From Bacillota bacterium (GTDB lineage Bacteria > Bacillota > Clostridia > Acetivibrionales > DSM-1351), in assembly GCA_023441625.1 (NCBI GenBank), contig JAEZOA010000170.1, positions 1-27,185 on the forward strand: DNA of 27,185 bases, in the 5' to 3' direction. This document shows, piece after piece, positions 1 to 7,815 of this stretch (within the stretch, counting starts at the first letter, position 1; each line of letters starts with the position of its first letter). The translations under genes and the position numbers were made by a program. The notes under the pieces are model-generated. The model did no database searches. It was given only the letters and a program-made list of their open reading frames with translations, and was not told where the DNA came from.

Positions 1-68
1 GACTGAACAGGATTAAAACCAAATCATGTAATAATAGTTAAAAATTTATTATTTAATCTTAGAATTTT

Positions 69-98
69 TTATTGTATCAGTAAATATTATGATATAAT
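69..98 (+). promoter_or_regulatory. Probable sigma-A promoter of the coiled-coil gene
   Basis: A perfect -10 box TATAAT lies at 93-98. The best -35 is TTATTG at 69-74 (18-bp spacer); TTGTAT at 72-77 would leave a short 15-bp spacer. The start codon follows 24 bases later with a strong Shine-Dalgarno sequence, AAAGGAGG, at 108-115. The -35 assignment is uncertain. Confidence 0.5.
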
Positions 99-121
99 TA
101 ATTGAGAAAGGAGGCGATAAA

Positions 122-463
122 ATGGAAGATAAAACCTTTGAATTATTAACAAAAATGTATGCTGAATTTTCTGGTAAGTTTAATTCTATGGAAGGCAAGA
201 TTGGTTCTTTAGAAGACAAGATTGGTTCTTTAGAAGGCAAGATTGGTTCTTTAGAAGGCAAAGTTGGTTCTTTAGAAGGCAAAGTTGATAACATTGAGGG
301 AGAGCTTAAAAGCTTAAAACATGTTGTTACTAAAATTGAGAATGACCATGGAAAGAAATTAGACGCTTTGTTTGACGGATATAAGCAAATAAATGATCGA
401 CTTGATAGAATTGAAACAGAAGTATCAAAGCATGAGGAAGTAATTCTAAAACGCGTAAGATGA
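122..463 (+). CDS. Small heptad-repeat coiled-coil protein, function unknown
   Basis: A 113-aa soluble protein with no signal peptide or membrane segment. Residues 24-58 are five near-identical heptads of the form (M/L/I)EGK(I/V)GS, with a hydrophobic residue at the first and fifth positions, and the heptad pattern continues less regularly to about residue 105 (IENDHGK, then LDRIETEV). The whole chain is therefore predicted to form one long parallel coiled coil. The start is well supported by AAAGGAGG seven bases upstream. No catalytic motif is visible. Short proteins of this kind are common in clostridia and usually lack a known role; an oligomerisation or scaffold role is only inference. 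The gene stands alone between a promoter and a terminator-like hairpin. Confidence 0.8.
   Translation: MEDKTFELLTKMYAEFSGKFNSMEGKIGSLEDKIGSLEGKIGSLEGKVGSLEGKVDNIEGELKSLKHVVTKIENDHGKKLDALFDGYKQINDRLDRIETEVSKHEEVILKRVR
191..295 (+). repeat. In-frame 21-bp tandem repeat, five copies
   Basis: Units start at 191, 212, 233, 254 and 275. The consensus starts GAAGGCAAGATTGGTTC and is 21 bases long. The first three copies differ by one base (GAAGAC in copy 2); copy 4 has AAAGTT for AAGATT; copy 5 diverges in its last third. Each unit encodes exactly one heptad, so copy-number change lengthens or shortens the coiled coil without a frameshift. The near identity at DNA level points to recent slipped-strand duplication. 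Confidence 0.9.
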
Positions 464-631
464 GTTAGTCTGTCAGTCCTTCAAGCCCAGTGATACTAAG
501 TCCTATAATGCGGTCTAAAAATATACAACTCCTTTTATTCCAGAACCTGATTTATTCTAGCTACATAATATGTCTGAGGAAAGATAAAAAATCGACCAAT
601 AGCTCAGCGATTATTAATTTTATTCGCATAC

Positions 632-673
632 AAAAAAGGAGAACCGCTTTTAAACAGTCCCCCTTCTCTTTTT
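632..673. terminator. Probable bidirectional terminator between the coiled-coil gene and nifJ
   Basis: A run of A (632-637) and GAGAA (639-643) pair with TTCTC (664-668) and TTTTT (669-673), a stem of 10 bp with one bulged G and a loop of about 20 bases. A T-run ends it on the plus strand and the A-run gives a T-run on the minus strand. It therefore could end both the upstream plus-strand gene and nifJ, whose stop codon is at 719-721. The large loop lowers confidence. Nothing else convincing is seen in 464-718. Confidence 0.5.
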
Positions 674-718
674 ATTCCAAGAAATCAACTCAAAGCTAAT
701 TCCTAAAACTACATAATA

Positions 719-3700
719 TTACTTATAAAGCTCTACCAATTTTAATAAGTGTTCATAACGTTCCATAGCAGCTTTTTCAGAATCACTGAATAGCTTCTCT
801 GCACGTTCTGGGTTCATACGAGCTAAGCTTGTGTAACGTGTTTCGTTATTCAAGAATTCTTGATATGATCCATCACCTGGCTTAGATGTCAATGTGAATG
901 GGTTCTTACCTTCTGCCTTAAGAGCAGGATTGAAGGAGAACAGATTCCAGTAACCAGATTTAACAGCTGCTTTCATCTCATCCTGACAGTGGTTCATACC
1001 ACCCTTAACTCCGTGGAGTTCACAAGGTGCATATCCGATAATTAATGATGGTCCGTTATAAGCTTCTGCTTCAGCAAGAACCTTAACAGTCTGATTTGGA
1101 TTAGCTCCAAGAGCAATCTGTGCTACATAAACGTAACCATAGCTCATAGCTATTTCAGCAAGGTTCTTCTTTCCAATATCTTTACCAGCAGCAGCAAACT
1201 GACAAACTTCACCGATGTTAGAAGCTTTTGAAGCCTGACCACCTGTATTTGAATACATTTCTGTATCGAATACCATAATGTTTACATTCTCGCCTGAAGC
1301 AAGTACATGGTCAAGTCCGCCGAAGCCGATATCATATGCCCATCCATCACCACCGAGAATCCATACTGACTTCTTAGCAAGGTACTGTTTCTGTTCAAGA
1401 ATTTCTGAAAGTTCACAGCCAGCAACAGCTAATTTCTCAAGTTCAGCTACTAATTTATCAGCATAAGCTGAGTTTTCTCTTGTATTTTCTTTCGTTTCCA
1501 TGAACTTAGCAATAACAGCCTTTAATTCTTCAGTAGCTTTGTCAGAAGCAGCAATCTTCTCAACTTTAGCAATAAGTTGGTCACGAATAACCTTCTGTCC
1601 AAGATACATACCAAAGCCGTGTTCTGCATTGTCCTCAAATAATGAGTTAGCCCAAGCTGGTCCCTTATTTGAATCCTTGTTTACTGTATATGGACAAGTT
1701 GCAGCAGGACCACCCCAGATTGAAGAACATCCTGTAGCATTTGAAATATACATTTGCTCACCGAAGAGCTGTGTGATTAAACGAGCATAAGATGTTTCAG
1801 CACATCCTGCACAGCTTCCTGAGAATTCAAGAAGTAGCTGATTGAACTGTGAACCCTTAACTGTTGTATCAGCTGGTGTTCCAGGTTTCTTTCCTACATT
1901 AGCAACTAAGTAATCAAATACTGGCTGCTCGTGTAGCTGTGATTCCTGTGGTACCATTCTGATAGCATCCTTAGGACACACTGTAATACATTCTCCACAT
2001 CCCATACAATCAAGAGGAGTTACACTCATTGTAAACTTGTATTCGCAAGCCTTTGGCTTAGTATCAGCAAGCTTAATATTTGAAGGAGCTGCTTTTATTT
2101 CATCCTCGCTGAGCATAAATGGACGAATAGTAGCATGAGAACATACAAATGCACAGCTATTACACTGAATACATTTTTCTGAATCCCATTCTGGAACATT
2201 TACAGCTGTACCACGTTTTTCATAAGCTGAAGCACCTATTTCGAACTGTCCGTCTGCAATATCATTAAATGCAGATACAGGTAGGCTGTCGCCATCCATT
2301 AATGCGATAGGATTCATAAGTTCATTAACCATCTTAACTGTTTCTGGACGTCCATTAAGTACTGCTGCTGGAGCATCTGCTTCTGGATTTGACCAAGAAG
2401 CTGGAACTTCTACTTTGTGAAGAGCATCTACACCAGCATCTATAGCTTTGTAGTTCATCTCAACAATTGCATCACCCTTTTTGCCATATGATTTTTTAGC
2501 TGCTGATTTCATGAAATCAATAGCTTGATCGATTGGCATAACGTTTGCTAATTTGAAGAAAGCTGATTGAAGAATGGTATTAGTACGTTTACCCATACCA
2601 ATTTCTGCCGCTTTATCAATAGCATTTATTGTATATAGCTGAATGTTGTTGTCTGCAATATATTTCTTTGCAGCAGCATTCAAATTAGAGCTTAATTCTT
2701 CATCTGACCATTGGCAGTTAATCATGAAGATTCCACCAGGCTTAACATCCTGAACCATCTTATATCCCTTAACAACATATGATGGATTGTGGCATGCAAC
2801 AAAGTCAGCCTGATTTATATAATATGGGCTCTTAATTGGTTTATCACCGAAACGAAGATGTGATATTGTAATACCACCAGTCTTCTTAGAGTCATATTGG
2901 AAATATGCTTGAATATATTTATCTGTGTGATCACCGATAATCTTTGTAGAGTTCTTATTAGCACCAACTGTACCGTCACCGCCAAGACCCCAGAACTTAC
3001 ATTCTACTGTACCAGGAGCTGATGTGATAGGTGCTGGTTTAACTTCTGGTAAGCTTAAGTTGGTAACATCATCTACGATACCAATTGTGAAACGTGACTT
3101 AGGAGCATCCTTCTTCAATTCTGTATATACAGCAAATACTGATGAAGGTGGAGTATCCTTTGAGCCAAGTCCATAACGTCCATTTGTTATGATTATATCA
3201 TTCATTCCTGCTTCACGAAGAGTTGCAGCAACATCAAGGTAAAGTGGTTCAGCTAGTGCACCTGGTTCTTTTGTACGGTCCATAACAGCAATTTTCTTAA
3301 CAGTTTTTGGAAGCACTTTAAGAAGTGAGCTTGATACCCAAGGACGATATAAACGAACCTTAATAAGTCCAACTTTTTCGCCTGCAGCTGTTAAGTAATC
3401 AACTACTTCTTCCGCAACATCACAGAAAGAGCCCATTGCAATCATAACATTTTCAGCATCAGGAGCTCCATAGTAATTAAATAAATCATAATCAGTACCT
3501 AGTTTTTCATTAACCTTAGCCATGTATTTTTCAACGATAGCTGGCAAATCATTATAAACAGTATTACATGCTTCACGATGTTGGAAGAATATATCTCCAT
3601 TTTGGTGTGAACCACGCATAGCTGGTTTTTCAGGGTTTAATGCATGTTTGCGGAAACTCTTTACAGCTTCCATGTTACACATTTCTTTTAAATCAGCGTA

Positions 3701-4261
3701 ATCCCAAGTATCGATTTTTTGTACTTCGTGAGATGTACGGAATCCATCAAAGAAATTAATAAAAGGAACCTTACCTTCTATTGTAGCCAAATGTGCAACT
3801 GCACTTAAATCCATAACTTCCTGTGTATTTGTTTCAGCTAGCATAGCGAAACCTGTTTGACGACAAGCATATACATCACTATGGTCACCAAATATATTTA
3901 ATGCGTGTGTAGCAACTGTACGTGCAGATACGTGAAATACTGAAGGCAGTTGTTCACCAGCAATTTTGTACATATTAGGTATCATTAGAAGTAGACCTTG
4001 TGAAGCTGTAAATGTTGTAGTTAGTGCACCCGCAGCAAGTGAACCATGAACTGTTCCTGCAGCACCTGCTTCAGACTGCATTTCAACAACCTTTACCTGT
4101 GTACCAAAAATATTTTCTCTGCCTGCAGCAGACCATTGGTCAACGTAATCGGCCATTGGACTAGATGGCGTTATTGGATATATGCCAGCAACTTCAGAAA
4201 AAGCGTAAGCAACATGAGCAGCAGCTGTGTTGCCATCCATTGATTGTTTTCTTCTAGACAT
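719..4261 (-). CDS. nifJ: Pyruvate:ferredoxin (flavodoxin) oxidoreductase, single-chain
   Basis: This 1180-aa enzyme oxidatively decarboxylates pyruvate with CoA to acetyl-CoA and CO2, passing electrons to ferredoxin; it is the central pyruvate-cleaving step in clostridial fermentation and acts in the cytoplasm. The N-terminal domain has YPITPSSP (28-35). Active-site residues known from the Desulfovibrio africanus enzyme are present at Thr31, Glu64 and Arg114, with the SNTGG asparagine at about 1005. A ferredoxin-like insert carries two 4Fe-4S motifs, CxxCxxC starting at Cys697 and at Cys752. CAGC at 817-820 supplies the proximal cluster, and a GDGWAYD motif near 970 binds thiamine diphosphate. 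Length is normal for the homodimeric family. The start has AAGGGGG upstream and its own promoter. Codon use looks more biased than in its neighbours, as expected for an abundant enzyme. Confidence 0.98.
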   Translation of the reverse strand: MSRRKQSMDGNTAAAHVAYAFSEVAGIYPITPSSPMADYVDQWSAAGRENIFGTQVKVVEMQSEAGAAGTVHGSLAAGALTTTFTASQGLLLMIPNMYKIAGEQLPSVFHVSARTVATHALNIFGDHSDVYACRQTGFAMLAETNTQEVMDLSAVAHLATIEGKVPFINFFDGFRTSHEVQKIDTWDYADLKEMCNMEAVKSFRKHALNPEKPAMRGSHQNGDIFFQHREACNTVYNDLPAIVEKYMAKVNEKLGTDYDLFNYYGAPDAENVMIAMGSFCDVAEEVVDYLTAAGEKVGLIKVRLYRPWVSSSLLKVLPKTVKKIAVMDRTKEPGALAEPLYLDVAATLREAGMNDIIITNGRYGLGSKDTPPSSVFAVYTELKKDAPKSRFTIGIVDDVTNLSLPEVKPAPITSAPGTVECKFWGLGGDGTVGANKNSTKIIGDHTDKYIQAYFQYDSKKTGGITISHLRFGDKPIKSPYYINQADFVACHNPSYVVKGYKMVQDVKPGGIFMINCQWSDEELSSNLNAAAKKYIADNNIQLYTINAIDKAAEIGMGKRTNTILQSAFFKLANVMPIDQAIDFMKSAAKKSYGKKGDAIVEMNYKAIDAGVDALHKVEVPASWSNPEADAPAAVLNGRPETVKMVNELMNPIALMDGDSLPVSAFNDIADGQFEIGASAYEKRGTAVNVPEWDSEKCIQCNSCAFVCSHATIRPFMLSEDEIKAAPSNIKLADTKPKACEYKFTMSVTPLDCMGCGECITVCPKDAIRMVPQESQLHEQPVFDYLVANVGKKPGTPADTTVKGSQFNQLLLEFSGSCAGCAETSYARLITQLFGEQMYISNATGCSSIWGGPAATCPYTVNKDSNKGPAWANSLFEDNAEHGFGMYLGQKVIRDQLIAKVEKIAASDKATEELKAVIAKFMETKENTRENSAYADKLVAELEKLAVAGCELSEILEQKQYLAKKSVWILGGDGWAYDIGFGGLDHVLASGENVNIMVFDTEMYSNTGGQASKASNIGEVCQFAAAGKDIGKKNLAEIAMSYGYVYVAQIALGANPNQTVKVLAEAEAYNGPSLIIGYAPCELHGVKGGMNHCQDEMKAAVKSGYWNLFSFNPALKAEGKNPFTLTSKPGDGSYQEFLNNETRYTSLARMNPERAEKLFSDSEKAAMERYEHLLKLVELYK

Positions 4262-4304
4262 TATTATTTCCCCCTTGATAACTTAATAGGCTTTCCATCG
4301 ACAT

Positions 4305-4333
4305 ATTCTATCATTTTTCAGCTGTTTTGTAAA
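4305..4333 (-). promoter_or_regulatory. Sigma-A promoter of nifJ
   Basis: Read on the minus strand, -35 TTTACA (4333-4328) and -10 TAGAAT (4310-4305) are separated by exactly 17 bases. The start codon at 4261 lies about 43 bases downstream of the -10, leaving a short leader with a ribosome binding site. Confidence 0.75.
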
Positions 4334-4349
4334 GTTTGTATTCATTATA

Positions 4350-4359
4350 TTGTATACAA
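4350..4359. promoter_or_regulatory. TTGTATACAA palindrome upstream of the nifJ promoter
   Basis: A perfect 10-bp palindrome lies 16 bases upstream of the -35 box. A related half-site (TTTGTATTC) follows at 4335-4343. The GTATAC core resembles operators of some GntR-family regulators, but no such regulator is encoded here. The assignment is inference from position and symmetry. Confidence 0.35.
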
Positions 4360-4420
4360 AATGTTATTCAAAAATATTTAATTTTTGTGGGAATTTCACA
4401 CTTAACCCCCGCTGCTAAAT

Positions 4421-4455
4421 AAAAAAAACGAGCCCCTCATACGTTGAGATGCCCG
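4421..4455 (-). terminator. Rho-independent terminator of the ZnuA-like gene
   Basis: On the minus strand the stem is CGGGC/GCTCG (one G-U pair) with CTCA/TGAG above an AT/GG internal mismatch, closed by the loop ACGTA, then eight T residues. It begins 10 bases after the stop of the metal-binding lipoprotein gene and insulates nifJ downstream. Confidence 0.85.
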
Positions 4456-4464
4456 AAAAAAATT

Positions 4465-5376
4465 TTATTGATTTTCCGAAAATGCCTCGACCAAAACCCT
4501 TAGATTCTCATCCATAGTTTTAATATAGCTATCTGCAGGCGCATCTCCTTGGCCAGTTACAATTGGGTCAAGCACATATACCCTTGCACCTGTTTGTTTT
4601 GCAATAGAATCTGCTGCCCTTTGTGAATACTGGGGTTCAGCAAAAAGCACTTTTACTTCTGAGTCCTTTATTGTATCTATTAGCTCTGCCAGTTCTCCTG
4701 CACTAGGTTCAGTATTAGGTTCACGCTCAACAACAGAAACAATATTTAGTCCAAACTCTTGGGCAAAGTACGGGAAAGCTTCATGAAAGGTAACTATGTC
4801 CTTATTTTTAAACTTATCTAACTCTTTATGCATTTTATCACTTTGGGCTTCAAGTAGCTTTACATAAGACTTTGCATTTTCTTTGTAGGCATTAGCATTT
4901 TCAGGGTCAAAAGTAGCTAAACCTTCAGCTATATTGTTAACCTCTTTTATAGCTCCAGAAATACTTACCCAAACATGGGCATTTTCCTCTCCACTCTCAT
5001 CCTTAAGTAGTTCTATATCCTTGGATGCCTCAATAACCTTTAAGTTCGGCCGCTGCTCAAGTACTTTATCCATAAAAGCTTCCATGCCAGCACCATTTAT
5101 AACAAAGGCATCTGCAGTCTCTAAAGTCTTCAAATCGGCTGGAACTAATTGATAATCATGTAGACACCCTCTCTGAGGCTGTGTCATATTTATTACCTTT
5201 ATATTTTCAATATCCTTTACTACATTTTGAGTAAGAATGTACATAGGATAAAAAGATGTAACAATAGTTGTTCCCTGTTTTTCTTCTGAATTCGAGACTC
5301 CGTTGTTTGAGCAGCCACTAAAAGCAAACAAACCTAAAACTAAAATACATATAAATCTAAAAACTTTAACCTTCAT
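4465..5376 (-). CDS. znuA: Zinc/manganese-type ABC transporter substrate-binding lipoprotein
   Basis: A 303-aa lipoprotein of the cluster A-I (ZnuA/AdcA/TroA) binding proteins, which capture Zn2+ or Mn2+ outside the membrane. The signal peptide ends in FSGC with the lipidated Cys22. Likely metal ligands are His73 (CLHDYQ), His134 (AHVW), His198 (FHEAFPYF) and an acidic residue at Glu247 or Asp270. The flexible His-rich loop of many zinc binders is absent (126-133 are acidic). The start at 5376 is chosen because AAGGTGG lies 8 bases upstream; a longer in-frame start at 5424 would fall inside the operator palindrome. No permease or ATPase gene is adjacent, so it must use a transporter encoded elsewhere. 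Metal identity (Zn versus Mn) is not certain, though the GHx-type first ligand and operator favour zinc. Confidence 0.9.
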   Translation of the reverse strand: MKVKVFRFICILVLGLFAFSGCSNNGVSNSEEKQGTTIVTSFYPMYILTQNVVKDIENIKVINMTQPQRGCLHDYQLVPADLKTLETADAFVINGAGMEAFMDKVLEQRPNLKVIEASKDIELLKDESGEENAHVWVSISGAIKEVNNIAEGLATFDPENANAYKENAKSYVKLLEAQSDKMHKELDKFKNKDIVTFHEAFPYFAQEFGLNIVSVVEREPNTEPSAGELAELIDTIKDSEVKVLFAEPQYSQRAADSIAKQTGARVYVLDPIVTGQGDAPADSYIKTMDENLRVLVEAFSENQ

Positions 5377-5400
5377 GTATATGTCCACCTTACCTTCAAT

Positions 5401-5431
5401 AATATAAATGCGAATCATTCGCATTTATATT
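5401..5431. promoter_or_regulatory. Fur-family (Zur-type) operator, perfect 15-1-15 palindrome
   Basis: The core is TGCGAATCATTCGCA, the 7-1-7 arrangement of Fur-family boxes, and the symmetry extends perfectly to 15 bases on each side of C5416. It resembles Gram-positive Zur boxes (TCGTAATnATTACGA) in layout but not in exact bases, and differs from Fur and PerR boxes. It overlaps the -10 and the expected transcription start of the metal-binding lipoprotein gene, so bound repressor would block initiation. Which regulator binds is inference. Confidence 0.75.
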
Positions 5432-5457
5432 ATATACTACCTCTATCCTTTTTTAAA
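5429..5457 (-). promoter_or_regulatory. Promoter of the ZnuA-like gene
   Basis: On the minus strand, -35 TTTAAA (5457-5452), a 17-base spacer and a perfect -10 TATAAT (5434-5429). The -10 overlaps the end of the palindromic operator. Confidence 0.6.
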
Positions 5458-5482
5458 GAACTATTTCTTTATCTCATATGAA

Positions 5483-6388
5483 CTAATCCTTATTTACTAA
5501 TTCATTTATCATTTCCAAGCTTGGAGGATTTAATGCCAATGGGAATTTACTACATACAGTTCCTGCTGTTGCAGCAGCAAATTTAACGATATCTTCATCT
5601 TTCATTTCCTTGAATACCCCATAAATTACTCCTGCTTTAAATGAGTCTCCAGCTCCTAAAGTGCTTTGCACCTTAACTTTATAGGGCTTAAGTCTATGTA
5701 TAGCTTCCTTCTTCCTTCCAAACATTATTTCTCTAGAACCAAATGTAAATATCAATAGCCCATCAGTATTGTCTGTATAAGACCTAAAAAGTTCTTCCAC
5801 ATTTGTGTTGGGATAATTATTTTTTATGAATTCATTGGAAACCACATTAACTTCAGAATATCTGTGCAGCCTTGACTCTGGCTTACAATCTATCGTTACA
5901 TATTTTTTGCCTAACTCATTACAATATTCTGCTACTAATTCTGATTGTTCCATAAAAAAGGGATCTAAACCTACAACCCTAGAATTTAGAATATCCTCTT
6001 TTACTGGGACATTCCATCTCTTTATGTCATTGTTAAAATAAGCCCCAAATTGTCCAAAGCAAGTTCTTGTACTCCCTCCTATTATTATCATATCCTGAAC
6101 ACCGTCAAAGGTAGAATCAGTATATACTCTTGACATGTCAACATTATACTTCTCTACAAGATATTGATTTAGAACATCAACAGTCTTGCTACCTTGATAA
6201 TTTCCATCTATTTTTACATTACAGCCTAGAGCTGATAAAACAACTGCACAGCTACCAGTCTCTCCACCTGGAAGTATGTAGTTTTCCTTGATTTCGCCAT
6301 AGGTATCTGCCTCAGGATAATCGCCAGTCAATAGATTCATTGTAGATACAAGAGTCATTCCATACAGATAAATATCATATTTAGACAT
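5483..6388 (-). CDS. PfkB-family carbohydrate or nucleoside kinase
   Basis: A 301-aa cytoplasmic kinase of the ribokinase/PfkB family, which transfers phosphate from ATP to a sugar or nucleoside hydroxyl. The first signature is at 41-55 (GGETGSCAVVLSALG). The second is at 242-257 (STLGAGDSFKAG), where Asp248 of GAGD is the catalytic base and the GAG the anion hole. Length is typical. The start at 6388 is set by GGGAGG seven bases upstream; an upstream TTG would place this ribosome binding site inside the gene. The substrate cannot be assigned. Neighbours do not help: it is flanked by a histidine-kinase remnant and the metal-binding lipoprotein gene, which has its own promoter. A TATAAT at 6480-6475 on the minus strand may be its -10, but no good -35 was found. 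Confidence 0.9.
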   Translation of the reverse strand: MSKYDIYLYGMTLVSTMNLLTGDYPEADTYGEIKENYILPGGETGSCAVVLSALGCNVKIDGNYQGSKTVDVLNQYLVEKYNVDMSRVYTDSTFDGVQDMIIIGGSTRTCFGQFGAYFNNDIKRWNVPVKEDILNSRVVGLDPFFMEQSELVAEYCNELGKKYVTIDCKPESRLHRYSEVNVVSNEFIKNNYPNTNVEELFRSYTDNTDGLLIFTFGSREIMFGRKKEAIHRLKPYKVKVQSTLGAGDSFKAGVIYGVFKEMKDEDIVKFAAATAGTVCSKFPLALNPPSLEMINELVNKD

Positions 6389-6505
6389 TTTTCTTCCTCC
6401 CAAAAATAGATTATTACTTATTTATTAAACAAATTGGAAATAAATCCTCTTTTGAGTAAAAATTTGTCGAAACTATTATAATTTATCTTGAAAGAATGAA
6501 TAAGA

Positions 6506-6643
6506 TTACCCAATTTTCATCAGCCTCACAATAAATTTAGTACCCTGTCCTCGTTGGCTATAGGCATATATCGAACCACCTTGGCCTTCAATTATTGTTT
6601 TTGTTATGTATAAACCTATGCCAATATTGGTTGGGCTACTATT
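6506..6643 (-). pseudogene. Decayed 3' end of a sensor histidine kinase
   Basis: Translation of the minus strand gives 45 residues before a TAA stop, including GIGLYITKTIIEGQGG and then SIYAYSQRGQGTKFIV. These are the G2 box and last strands of the GHKL ATPase domain of a HisKA-type kinase (normally GLGLxIxKxIVExHGGxIxxxSxxGxGTxFxxxLP). The frame is stopped by TGA at 6646-6644, there is no start codon or ribosome binding site, and the upstream 70 bases before corA show no kinase similarity. The N and D boxes, the phospho-acceptor histidine and the sensor are all missing. It is a relic of a gene cut by deletion or rearrangement. The rest of 6404-6714 holds only the likely pfkB promoter region. 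Confidence 0.8.
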
Positions 6644-6714
6644 TCATGCTATATGCGGAGCGTACATATTTATGAAAGTATGAATGGAAATGTTTGAGTT
6701 AAGGTAATTAAGCT

Positions 6715-7779
6715 TTACCACCATTTTTTCTTTTTAAAAAAATATAGCATTACTACTGAAATAGAAATCATCACCAGCCACAGAACTGGGTACATCCAGT
6801 CCCAACTTAACTCCGGTATATTTTTTAAATTCATTCCATATATTCCAACAATGAAGGAAAGAGGCATGAATACAGTTGATATTATTGTCAACACCTTCAT
6901 TATCTCATTCATCCTGTTGCTTGAGCTAGAAAGGTATACATCCATCATGCTGGACAATATCTCTCTAAGTGTCTCAGATGTATCCATAACCTGTACTATA
7001 TGATCATATAAATCTCTTATATATATTTCTGTTGAATCCTTTATTATAGGACTTTCACCCCGTTCGAGTGAAGATAATACATCTCTCAAGGGCCATACTG
7101 ACTTATGTAAAAACAAAACCTGTCTTTTTAATTTATGAATGGTTCTAAGAGTTTTACTTGTGGTTTGAATAACCATTTCATCCTCTGCAATTTCAATTTT
7201 TTCACTAAATTTCTCCAAAACGTTAAAATAATCATCTACTATAACATCTAGTAAAGAATAAGCCAAATAATCCGCACCCAGTTTTCGAATTCGGCTCATG
7301 CCCTGTTGTAATCTTCGTATTATAGGCTCAAATACATTTGTATCACTCTCCAAAAATGATACAAGATAATTATTACCCAATATAAAGCTCACCTGTTCAA
7401 TATTAAATCCACTGGACTCAGTATTATAAAATAGCATTTTGGCAGAAATATATAAATACAGATCATAAATCTCTACTTTAGCTCGCTGATCTGTATTTAA
7501 TATATCTTCCAAAGCCAGTGGATGTATGTTAAACACATCACCAATTTTAGCAAGTGTATCTACTTCACTAAGACCTTCAATGTTAATCCATTTAATGCCC
7601 GTCTCGTTAAAATCCAACCGAGATAAATCATCAAGCTGAATCTCTCTCTGATTAATGAAGTTTTCACTATATTCAATTAGTGACATTTTGGTAGTTTCTC
7701 TTTTTTTATCACCAATATGAACTAAACTACCTGGTGGTAACCCCCTTGATTCAGAACGAGATTTTAGAATCCTCTGCAT
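6715..7779 (-). CDS. corA: CorA-family divalent cation (Mg2+/Co2+) transporter
   Basis: A 354-aa inner-membrane channel-like transporter, active as a pentamer. The family signature YGMN is present (GMN 315-317), at the end of the first of two C-terminal transmembrane segments (about 296-314 and 327-346), and the protein ends in a basic KKKKWW tail. The first 280 residues are the soluble metal-sensing funnel, with the long helix around 170-285. The start at 7779 has TGAGGTG 8 bases upstream; the alternative GTG at 7788 would overlap that site. It is the last gene of a minus-strand run with 36 bases between it and the regulator gene upstream. No clear terminator follows; the histidine-kinase relic lies directly downstream. 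Confidence 0.95.
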   Translation of the reverse strand: MQRILKSRSESRGLPPGSLVHIGDKKRETTKMSLIEYSENFINQREIQLDDLSRLDFNETGIKWINIEGLSEVDTLAKIGDVFNIHPLALEDILNTDQRAKVEIYDLYLYISAKMLFYNTESSGFNIEQVSFILGNNYLVSFLESDTNVFEPIIRRLQQGMSRIRKLGADYLAYSLLDVIVDDYFNVLEKFSEKIEIAEDEMVIQTTSKTLRTIHKLKRQVLFLHKSVWPLRDVLSSLERGESPIIKDSTEIYIRDLYDHIVQVMDTSETLREILSSMMDVYLSSSSNRMNEIMKVLTIISTVFMPLSFIVGIYGMNLKNIPELSWDWMYPVLWLVMISISVVMLYFFKKKKWW

Positions 7780-7815
7780 ATGTAGCACCTCAATACACGA
7801 AACTAGTATCTCTGC

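Noticed and set aside
49..294. 81-aa minus-strand reading frame with LPSKEP repeats
   Set aside because: It is the antisense of the 21-bp tandem repeat inside the coiled-coil gene; open only because the repeat has no stop in that frame, and it has no ribosome binding site.
490..699. 69-aa plus-strand reading frame after the coiled-coil gene
   Set aside because: No ribosome binding site, odd composition, and it runs through the terminator hairpin at 632-673.
1278..1790. Two plus-strand frames inside nifJ
   Set aside because: Antisense shadows of a highly expressed gene with strongly biased codons.
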